Shown here: positions 1-5,472 of the stretch, piece by piece
Numbering within the stretch: the stretch's first letter is position 1
Layout of the letters: the number at the start of each line of letters is the position of its first letter
Assembly (NCBI GenBank): GCA_002352135.1
Contig: DEHW01000245.1
Location: 2,002 to 7,473, forward strand
Direction of reading: 5' to 3'
Length of the DNA: 5,472 nt
Origin: Lysobacterales bacterium UBA2790
GTDB lineage: Bacteria > Pseudomonadota > Gammaproteobacteria > Xanthomonadales > Xanthomonadaceae
Made by a program: the position numbers and the translations under genes
Notes under the pieces: generated by a model
What the model was told of the DNA's origin: nothing
Databases searched by the model: none
Seen by the model: the letters and a program-made list of their open reading frames with translations, nothing else

Positions 1-2052
1 ATGGGCGGCGAGGGCGTGCCCTGGGTCGGTCAGCAGCCCTTCAGCAACGACCAGCACATGTTCGCCAACCTGGGCGACGGCACCTACTTCCACAGCGGCA
101 TCCTGGCCATCCGCCAGAGCATCGCTGCGGGTGTGAACATCACCTACAAGCTGCTCTACAACGACGCGGTGGCGATGACCGGCGGGCAACAGGTGGGCGA
201 GCGTCCCGAGGGACATTCGGTGCTGCAGATCATGAAGAGCCTGCTCAGCGAAGGCGTGGCCAGGCTGGTCATCGTCAGCGACGACCCGCTGAAGTACGAG
301 GCCGTGGCACTGGAGCCCGGCGTCACCGTGCACCACCGCGACGAAATGGACCGCATCCAGCGCGAACTGCGCGAAGTCAAGGGCACGACGGCGCTGATCT
401 ACGACCAGACCTGTGCCACCGAAAAGCGCCGCCGCCGCAAGCGCGGCAAGCTGGCCGACCCCGAGCAGCGCGTCGTGATCAACGAGCTGGTCTGCGAAGG
501 CTGCGGCGACTGCAGCGTGCAGAGCAACTGCCTGTCGGTGGAACCGGTGGAAACCGAATTCGGCCGCAAGCGCCGCATCAACCAGCACAGCTGCAACAAG
601 GACTTCAGCTGCGTCAAGGGCCACTGCCCCAGCTTCGTCACCGTGCGGGGTGGGCAGCTGCGCAAGCCCAGGCACGACCAGCGCGCCGATCTGCGCTCGC
701 TGCCCACGCTGCCGGAGCCCACGCTGCCCCTGGCAGAAAAGGCCTGGGGCATCGTGGTCGGCGGGGTCGGTGGCACGGGCGTCATCACCATCGGTTCGCT
801 GCTGGGCATGGCCGCGCATCTGGAAGGCAAGGGCGTGGTGACGCAGGACGCCGGCGGCCTGGCGCAGAAGGGCGGCGCCACCTGGAGCCACGTGCAGATC
901 GCCAACCGGCCCGAAGCCATCTTCACGACCAAGGTCGATACCGCGCAGGCCGACCTGGTGATCGCCTGCGACAGCATCGTCGGCGCGATGAAATACACGC
1001 TGACCGTGATGCAGCAGGGCCGCAGCTTCGTGGCCTTGAACACGCACGGCACGCCCACCGCGGCCTTCGTGAAGAACCCCGACTGGCAGTTCCCCGGCGC
1101 CCACTGCGAGGCCGCCGTGCGCGCCAGCGTCGGTGACGATCACCTGGGCGCCTTCGATGCCGAACAGGTGGCGGTGCAGATGCTGGGCGACAGCCTCTAC
1201 ACCAACCCGCTGATGCTGGGCTACGCCTGGCAGCGTGGCCGCATCCCCTTGTCGCACGCGGCGCTGATGCGCGCCTTCGAACTGAATGGCGTGCAGGTCG
1301 CCAACAACCAGCTGGCCTTTGAGTGGGGCCGTCACTGCGCCCACGATCTGGCCGCCGTGCAGGCCCTGTTTGCCGCGCAGCAGGTAATCCAGATCGTGCG
1401 CAAGCCGGGGCTGGACGAGCAGGTGGCGCGGCGTGTGGCCTTCCTCACCGACTACCAGGACGCTGACTACGCGGCGCGCTACCAGGCCTTCGTCGCCCAG
1501 GTGCGCGCGGCCGAGAGCGCCGTGGCCGGTCTCAAGGGCAGTGCCTTGTCCGAAGCCGTGGCACGCGGCCTCTTCAAGCTGATGGCCTACAAGGACGAAT
1601 ACGAAGTCGCCCGCCTGTACACCTCCGGCCACTTCCTAAAACAGATCGAAGCCCAGTTCGAAGGCGACTACCGCTTGCACGTCAATCTGGCGCCGCCCCT
1701 GCTCGCCAAGCGCGACGACGACGGCCACCTGGCCAAGTCGGAATACGGCCCGTGGATGCTGAAAGCCTTTGGCCTGATCAAGCACCTGCGCTTCCTGCGC
1801 GGCACCGCCTTCGACCCGTTCGGACGCAGCGAGGAACGCCGCACCGAACGTGCCTTGATCGAGGAATACGTACAGACCATCGAGCAACTGCTGTCCGACC
1901 TCAACCCGGAACGCATCGACCTCGCCACCCGGATCGCCGCTGTGCCCGAACACATCCGCGGCTACGGCCACGTCAAGGAAGCCCACCTCGCCAAAGCCAA
2001 AGCCGAGCGCGAGGCCCTGCTGGCGCAGTGGCAGGGAAAGCAGTTGGGGTAG
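1..2052 (+). CDS. Indolepyruvate ferredoxin oxidoreductase, fused alpha-gamma type, 3' part only
   Basis: Cytoplasmic iron-sulfur enzyme that oxidatively decarboxylates aryl pyruvates (indolepyruvate, probably phenylpyruvate) with CoA to aryl-acetyl-CoA, CO2 and reduced ferredoxin. Visible domains (residues of this 683-aa fragment): end of the thiamine diphosphate-binding domain with GDG at 25-27 and its partner Asn54 (LLYND); a basic stretch RRRRKR at 143-148; a ferredoxin-like segment with Cys165, 168, 171, 177 (CX2CX2CX5C) and Cys198, 204, 209; a gamma-type domain from about 250 with the glycine-rich GGVGGTG (254-260) and DAGGLAQKGG (283-292); and a C-terminal helical region, about 450-680, typical of the long bacterial fusion. 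Fused homologues are about 1150-1200 residues, so the N-terminal pyrimidine-binding half lies left of the window. The ATG at position 1 is therefore an internal Met (motif MGGEG), not the start. The stop is TAG at 2050-2052. Family assignment is firm; the exact substrate is inferred. Confidence 0.93.
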   Translation: MGGEGVPWVGQQPFSNDQHMFANLGDGTYFHSGILAIRQSIAAGVNITYKLLYNDAVAMTGGQQVGERPEGHSVLQIMKSLLSEGVARLVIVSDDPLKYEAVALEPGVTVHHRDEMDRIQRELREVKGTTALIYDQTCATEKRRRRKRGKLADPEQRVVINELVCEGCGDCSVQSNCLSVEPVETEFGRKRRINQHSCNKDFSCVKGHCPSFVTVRGGQLRKPRHDQRADLRSLPTLPEPTLPLAEKAWGIVVGGVGGTGVITIGSLLGMAAHLEGKGVVTQDAGGLAQKGGATWSHVQIANRPEAIFTTKVDTAQADLVIACDSIVGAMKYTLTVMQQGRSFVALNTHGTPTAAFVKNPDWQFPGAHCEAAVRASVGDDHLGAFDAEQVAVQMLGDSLYTNPLMLGYAWQRGRIPLSHAALMRAFELNGVQVANNQLAFEWGRHCAHDLAAVQALFAAQQVIQIVRKPGLDEQVARRVAFLTDYQDADYAARYQAFVAQVRAAESAVAGLKGSALSEAVARGLFKLMAYKDEYEVARLYTSGHFLKQIEAQFEGDYRLHVNLAPPLLAKRDDDGHLAKSEYGPWMLKAFGLIKHLRFLRGTAFDPFGRSEERRTERALIEEYVQTIEQLLSDLNPERIDLATRIAAVPEHIRGYGHVKEAHLAKAKAEREALLAQWQGKQLG

Positions 2053-2173
2053 TGGCTTGAGTGAGGGAAGGCGGGCGTGCATTGCCTGCGAAGCGTCAGC
2101 CCGGCATGAATGCGGCTGCACATTCCTCATTCAATGACGGCAGAGTCTCTTGGATGACGTCAGACCGCTTGCA
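2053..2173. other. Convergent intergenic gap between the oxidoreductase and the thioesterase
   Basis: These 121 bp separate two stop codons that face each other. I find no credible gene here. The stretch holds one bulged hairpin (2097-2118), a 6-bp inverted repeat TGAATG/CATTCA (2107-2112 and 2128-2133) that would compete with that hairpin, and an 8-bp palindrome TGACGTCA (2155-2162). No T-tract of intrinsic-terminator type follows any of these on either strand, so transcription from both sides may end by Rho or further on. Confidence 0.6.
2097..2118. terminator. Weak terminator-like hairpin, no U-tract
   Basis: CAGCC (2097-2101) pairs with GGCTG (2114-2118) and GCA (2104-2106) with TGC (2111-2113). 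This leaves a 2-nt bulge at 2102-2103 and a TGAA tetraloop. It starts 45 nt past the oxidoreductase stop, a plausible place for transcript end protection or termination. The missing T-run and the bulge make it a weak candidate that may be chance in GC-rich DNA. Confidence 0.25.
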
Positions 2174-2719
2174 TCAAGTCGTCGGCAGGTCGAAAACAAA
2201 ACAGGTGGTCGTCGCATGGGCAAACAATTTGCCATGCTCATCTTCGACACGCGCCTCGGCGGTGATCATCTGGCGTCCGCGATGGACGACCGAGGCAACG
2301 GCGCGCAATGGCCCTGTCTTCAGGGTCGCCGCGCGGACGATTCTTACGCTGAGTTCCGCCGTCGTGTAGGAGCGTCCGGCTGGCAGCGTGCTTTGCACTG
2401 AACAGCCGAGTGCCGAGTCCAGCAGCGTGGCGAACCAGCCGCCGTGCACCGTCCCCAAGGGATTGTAGTGCTGCAACAGTGGGATGCCCTGAAACACGGC
2501 GCGACCATCGCCGATCTCCAGCAGTGCCATGTTCATCGTATCGCTCATGGGTGGGTAGGGAAGTTCGCCCGACATCATGGCTTCGAGAACTGCGCGCCCA
2601 CTTTTGCCGACAAGTTGCTCTGCCTGCGCCAGGCCGGGATTTCCGCCGCCGTCGCGGATTCGTCGTTGTGCGGCGTCCTGTTGGATCGCCCAATCATGCC
2701 GTGGCAGATTGTCGTTCAT
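2174..2719 (-). CDS. PaaI-like hotdog-fold acyl-CoA thioesterase
   Basis: Predicted cytoplasmic thioesterase that hydrolyses acyl- or aryl-CoA to free acid and CoA; 181 residues. The hotdog core shows NPLGTVHGG (86-94) followed by LLDSA (99-103): the HGG signature, with Asp101 at the position of the catalytic acid in PaaI relatives. Before it come GELPYPPMSDTMNM (51-64), typical of this COG2050-like subfamily, and about 40 residues of N-terminal extension. The C-terminal strands include VVHRGRQMITAEARV (144-158) and HATTTCFVF (168-176). There is no signal peptide or membrane segment. An in-frame ATG at 2782 would add 21 residues but lacks a ribosome site; the ATG at 2717-2719 has AGGAG six bases upstream, so I chose it. 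The stop is TGA at 2174-2176. It lies 71 bp behind the SDR on the same strand and is probably the last gene of the RND-SDR-thioesterase unit. Fold and family are sure; the acyl substrate is unknown. Confidence 0.9.
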   Translation of the reverse strand: MNDNLPRHDWAIQQDAAQRRIRDGGGNPGLAQAEQLVGKSGRAVLEAMMSGELPYPPMSDTMNMALLEIGDGRAVFQGIPLLQHYNPLGTVHGGWFATLLDSALGCSVQSTLPAGRSYTTAELSVRIVRAATLKTGPLRAVASVVHRGRQMITAEARVEDEHGKLFAHATTTCFVFDLPTT

Positions 2720-2725
2720 AGTTTG

Positions 2726-2730
2726 CTCCT
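2726..2730 (-). promoter_or_regulatory. Ribosome binding site of the thioesterase
   Basis: On the minus strand the sequence reads AGGAG, then CAAACT, then ATG. The six-base spacing is near optimal. This site decides the start at 2719 over the longer option at 2782. Confidence 0.8.
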
Positions 2731-2790
2731 GTGTTGGTAGTGGGGGACCTTCGTTAGGTGCATGCCTACGTGCTGCCGCCACGCCCTAAT

Positions 2791-3597
2791 TCACGCCAAT
2801 CCAAATGTCTTTCGCAGCCCCTTTTCCACCGGTCCGGCGGGCATGAAACGGCGCAGTTTGGCCAGAAGAGAAGCTTCGCCCTTGGGTGTACGACGCATCT
2901 TCCAGGCTCCCAAAGCGGCATCGACAATCGTTGCGGCGACGCCATCGGGCAAAGGCGCTTTTTGGACAGCATTCACAATTGCTTGGGAAACGATACCGAG
3001 TTCATTCTCGTAGTCAGGGATCTTGGAAGCTGTTTGGGGCGCGTTGAGGTCCATGTTGGTTTTGGTAAAGGACGGTTCGACCAGTGCCACTCGGATGCCG
3101 AACTGACGGACCTCGTGATCCAGCGTCTCGGACAGTCCTTCAACCGCATGTTTGGATGCCGAATACAGCGCCATGTACGGTGCCGGCAGAAAGCCCAGCA
3201 CCGAACTGACATTGACGATGCGGCCGGAGCGTTGCTTGCGCATGTGCGGCAGAACTGCCTTGGTGGTGCGCAAGAGTCCAAAGAGGTTGGTATCGAACAG
3301 CGCCTGGGCTTCAGCAGTCGAGGTTTCTTCCGTCGCACCGAGCAGGGTCACGCCCGCACTATTGACCAGCACGTCGATGCGTTGGGTCTTGGCGATGATG
3401 GATTGAATTCCACGCTCAATCGACGCCTCATCACGGATATCCATCTCGATGAGAGTCACATCCGGTATTGCTTGCGCTTTTGCGGTGTCCCTCACGGTGC
3501 CGAAAACCTGGCAACCCTGCTTGGCAAACTTCATGGCGGCAGCGCGCCCAATGCCCGACGACACGCCGGTAACAACGACAACTTTGGAATTCGACAT
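2791..3597 (-). CDS. Classical short-chain dehydrogenase/reductase (SDR)
   Basis: Cytoplasmic NAD(P)-dependent oxidoreductase of 268 residues, acting on an unknown alcohol, ketone or aldehyde. The Rossmann fold is complete: TGVSSGIG (10-17) binds the dinucleotide; Asp53 in MDIRD follows strand 3; NSAG (79-82) replaces the usual NNAG; Asn104, Ser132, Tyr145 and Lys149 (YSASK) form the catalytic tetrad. Arg37 just after the second strand (TVRD) suggests a preference for NADP(H), by analogy with classical SDR subfamilies. The usual PG after the catalytic helix reads EPS (174-176) followed by FTKTNM. The length is slightly above the 250-residue norm because of a basic C-terminal tail (about 235-268) rich in Lys and Arg. 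The start ATG at 3595-3597 has GAAGGAA just upstream; the stop is TGA at 2791-2793. It lies 40 bp behind the RND permease and 71 bp before the thioesterase, so co-transcription is likely. Hand-counted lines show lower GC than the flanking genes. Confidence 0.92.
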   Translation of the reverse strand: MSNSKVVVVTGVSSGIGRAAAMKFAKQGCQVFGTVRDTAKAQAIPDVTLIEMDIRDEASIERGIQSIIAKTQRIDVLVNSAGVTLLGATEETSTAEAQALFDTNLFGLLRTTKAVLPHMRKQRSGRIVNVSSVLGFLPAPYMALYSASKHAVEGLSETLDHEVRQFGIRVALVEPSFTKTNMDLNAPQTASKIPDYENELGIVSQAIVNAVQKAPLPDGVAATIVDAALGAWKMRRTPKGEASLLAKLRRFMPAGPVEKGLRKTFGLA

Positions 3598-3602
3598 GGC
3601 CG

Positions 3603-3609
3603 TTCCTTC
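3603..3609 (-). promoter_or_regulatory. Ribosome binding site of the SDR gene
   Basis: The minus strand reads GAAGGAA, with the AAGGA core six bases before the ATG at 3597. It sits inside the 40-bp gap after the RND stop, so the SDR has its own translation start and need not depend on coupling. Confidence 0.8.
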
Positions 3610-3637
3610 TTGTGTGAGTGATTTGGAGTGCGGTGGA

Positions 3638-5472
3638 TCAGCTTTGCGCGGTGGCTGGCCTGATCCGGAACCAGATGGAATACATGGCCGGAAGAAACAC
3701 CAGCGTCAGGACAGTGCCAGCGAGCGTGCCGCCGATCAGCGTGTAGGCCAGCGTTCCCCAGAACACCGAATGGGTCAGCGGAATGAAGGCCAGGATGGCC
3801 GCCAAGGCGGTCAGGATCACCGGTCGCGCGCGCTGCACGGTCGCTTCGACCACGGCGCGGTATGGATCCAGGCCCGCTTGTTCGTTCTCGTGGATCTGTC
3901 CGATCAGGATCAGCGTGTTGCGCATGAGGATGCCCGACAACGCGATCAAGCCAACCAGCGCATTGATGCCGAAGGGCTGTTGGAACAACAGTAGTGTCGG
4001 CACGACGCCGATCAGTCCCAGTGGGCTGGTCAGGAACACCATCACCATGCCTGCCATGGAGCGTACCTGCAGGATGAGGATGAGCAGGGTGATGGCCAGC
4101 ATGATGGGAAAGATCGGCAGCATGGCGACCGTCGCCTTGCCGGATTCTTCGATTGAGCCTGCTTCCACGATCTTGTACCCGCTTGGCAGCTTTGCCATGA
4201 CGGGCTGGAGCTGCTGCGTGATGGCCGTGGACACGTCGGGCGGTTGCAAGCCTTCGGCGATATCGCCCCGCACGGTGATCGTTGGCGTGCGGTCGCGGCG
4301 TCGCAGGATCGGGTCTTCCATGCGCACCTCGACGGTGCCTACCTGCGACAGCGGGATGCGCTGCCCGGCCAGGCCGACCAGCGTGAAGTCGGCGATTTTG
4401 GCGGGATCGAGACGGGTGTCGCCAGCCGAGCGACCGACCACCTGGACGGAACGGATGTCCTCGCGTACCTCGGTCAGTGGCGCTTCGCTCAGCAGGAACT
4501 GCAACTGCAGGGCCACCGAAGTGGAGTTCAGCCCCATCGCCTGGAGCCGGTCCTGATCGAGCTTGAAATGCAGGGTCGGAACGTGTGGACCCCAGTCCAT
4601 GTTGACGGTGCGCATCATCGGACTGCCGCGCAGGACAGCATCGACCTCGACGGCAATCGAACGCAGTACATCCGGGTCCGGTCCCATGACGCGATAGGCC
4701 ACGGGGAAGGGGGAAGGCGGCCCGAACACGATCTGGGTCACGCGCACCTGCGCCTCGGGCACCAGACCGTCGGCAATCACCCCGCGTAATCTGAACTTGA
4801 GCGCTTCGCGTTCGGCGTCATTGCCGGTGAGCACCACGATCTTGGCGAAGGACGGGTCGGGCAGCTCCGGCGACATCGCTAGGAAGAAGCGCGGCGCGCC
4901 CTGGCCGATGTAGGCGGTGACGATCCGCGCTTCCTCCTGCGTGTCGAGCCACGCTTCGACCTTCGCGGTCGCGGCGCTGGTCTGTTCGATCGATGTCCCG
5001 TAGGGCATCTGCACCTCGATCAGTACTTCCGGCCGGTCGGAGGTCGGGAAGAACTGCTTCTTGACCGCTGACATGCCGAGCACCGACACCACGAACAGGC
5101 CGATCACGGTGGCGGCAACGATCCACTTGCGGGCGATGACGTGCGTCAGCAGACCTCGGAACCGGTTGTAGCGCGGTGTGTCGTAGATGGCCGCGTGCCC
5201 GCCCGCGACCTTCTTGATGTCGGGCAGCATCTTCACGCCCAGGTAGGGTGTGAACACCACCGCCACCACCCACGATGCGATCAGCGCGATGCCGACGATC
5301 CAGAACATGTTGCTGGTGTATTCGCCAGCGGTGGAACGCGCAAAACCGTTGGGCATGAAGCCGACCGCCGTGACCAGAGTGCCGGAAAGCATCGGCGCGG
5401 CGGTGTGGCTCCAGGCATAGGCCGAGGCCGCCGTGCGGCTGTAGCCTTCTTCCATTTTCACGACCATCATTT
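3638..5472 (-). CDS. RND-family efflux permease (AcrB-like), C-terminal part only
   Basis: Inner-membrane proton-driven pump subunit of a tripartite RND exporter. About 611 codons are visible, against roughly 1020-1050 for the family, so the first 400 or so residues lie beyond the right edge. In fragment numbering: the end of TM4 at the N-terminus, where the proton-relay aspartates would lie just off the window; TM5 and TM6 (about 25-78); TM7 (about 115-135); the second large periplasmic loop (about 140-445) with porter and docking subdomains, including FGPPSPFPVAYRVMGPD (249-265); and TM8-TM12 (about 447-468, 472-495, 503-524, 550-568, 573-597), ending with a short RPATAQS tail. Arg517-Asn518 in TM10 appears to occupy the position of AcrB Lys940-Asn941. 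No frameshift or internal stop is seen; the stop is TGA at 3638-3640. An AcrB-like HAE exporter is favoured over metal (CusA) types because metal-type Met clusters are absent, but the substrate cannot be told. The SDR follows 40 bp downstream; an adaptor gene would be expected upstream. Confidence 0.93.
   Translation of the reverse strand, partial: MMVVKMEEGYSRTAASAYAWSHTAAPMLSGTLVTAVGFMPNGFARSTAGEYTSNMFWIVGIALIASWVVAVVFTPYLGVKMLPDIKKVAGGHAAIYDTPRYNRFRGLLTHVIARKWIVAATVIGLFVVSVLGMSAVKKQFFPTSDRPEVLIEVQMPYGTSIEQTSAATAKVEAWLDTQEEARIVTAYIGQGAPRFFLAMSPELPDPSFAKIVVLTGNDAEREALKFRLRGVIADGLVPEAQVRVTQIVFGPPSPFPVAYRVMGPDPDVLRSIAVEVDAVLRGSPMMRTVNMDWGPHVPTLHFKLDQDRLQAMGLNSTSVALQLQFLLSEAPLTEVREDIRSVQVVGRSAGDTRLDPAKIADFTLVGLAGQRIPLSQVGTVEVRMEDPILRRRDRTPTITVRGDIAEGLQPPDVSTAITQQLQPVMAKLPSGYKIVEAGSIEESGKATVAMLPIFPIMLAITLLILILQVRSMAGMVMVFLTSPLGLIGVVPTLLLFQQPFGINALVGLIALSGILMRNTLILIGQIHENEQAGLDPYRAVVEATVQRARPVILTALAAILAFIPLTHSVFWGTLAYTLIGGTLAGTVLTLVFLPAMYSIWFRIRPATAQS

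Noticed and set aside
1..3. ATG at the first base as the true start of the oxidoreductase
   Set aside because: The translation begins in the middle of the thiamine diphosphate-binding domain (MGGEG motif), and the fragment is about 500 residues shorter than fused family members, so the gene continues to the left.
399..1058. A 219-codon minus-strand frame opposite the oxidoreductase
   Set aside because: It lies fully inside a well-supported gene, its protein is low-complexity and family-less, and long antisense frames are common in high-GC genes.
2155..2162. Palindrome TGACGTCA as a possible operator
   Set aside because: It is a single 8-bp palindrome between two convergent stops, with no promoter nearby, and is easily expected by chance.
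2755..2768. TAGG/CCTA inverted repeat around TGCATG between the SDR and the thioesterase
   Set aside because: The 4-bp arms with a 6-nt loop are too weak for a terminator or operator, and no T-run follows on the minus strand.
2720..2782. Longer thioesterase start at the ATG at 2780-2782
   Set aside because: It would add 21 residues with no homology-like character and no ribosome site, whereas AGGAG sits six bases before the ATG at 2719.
2758..3621. A 287-codon plus-strand open frame opposite the whole SDR gene
   Set aside because: The SDR on the minus strand has every family motif and a good ribosome site. The antisense translation shows no recognisable domain and starts inside the 3' flank of the SDR, so it is a shadow of codon bias.
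3783..4789. Plus-strand open frames (257 and 181 codons) opposite the RND permease
   Set aside because: Both overlap the conserved porter and TM8-TM11 coding region and show no domain, so they are shadows.

Overview
The window is high-GC bacterial DNA, densely coding, with three intact stop codons and two genes cut by the window edges. The long fused form of indolepyruvate ferredoxin oxidoreductase and the overall codon use suggest a proteobacterium, probably a betaproteobacterium of the Burkholderiales or Rhodocyclales type. That placement is an inference from family knowledge; no rRNA or other lineage marker is present.

Layout: positions 1-2052 (+) hold the C-terminal 683 residues of a fused 2-oxoacid (indolepyruvate-type) ferredoxin oxidoreductase whose start lies left of the window. 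A 121-bp convergent gap follows, with one weak hairpin. Three genes then run leftward on the minus strand. In order of transcription they are an RND efflux permease (3638-5472, N-terminus off the right edge), a short-chain dehydrogenase/reductase (2791-3597) and a PaaI-like hotdog thioesterase (2174-2719). Gaps of 40 and 71 bp, a good ribosome binding site before each downstream gene and no obvious terminator between them suggest one transcription unit whose promoter, and probably a periplasmic adaptor gene, lie beyond the right edge.

How they may work together: the permease would be the inner-membrane motor of a tripartite drug/solvent/lipophile exporter, and the two small enzymes may modify or recycle a related acyl or carbonyl compound. 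The oxidoreductase makes aryl-acetyl-CoA from aromatic 2-oxoacids and is transcribed separately, toward the cluster. All families are familiar. I see no phage, IS, CRISPR, tRNA or rRNA and no convincing new system; the most interesting point is the pairing of an efflux permease with an SDR and an acyl-CoA thioesterase.
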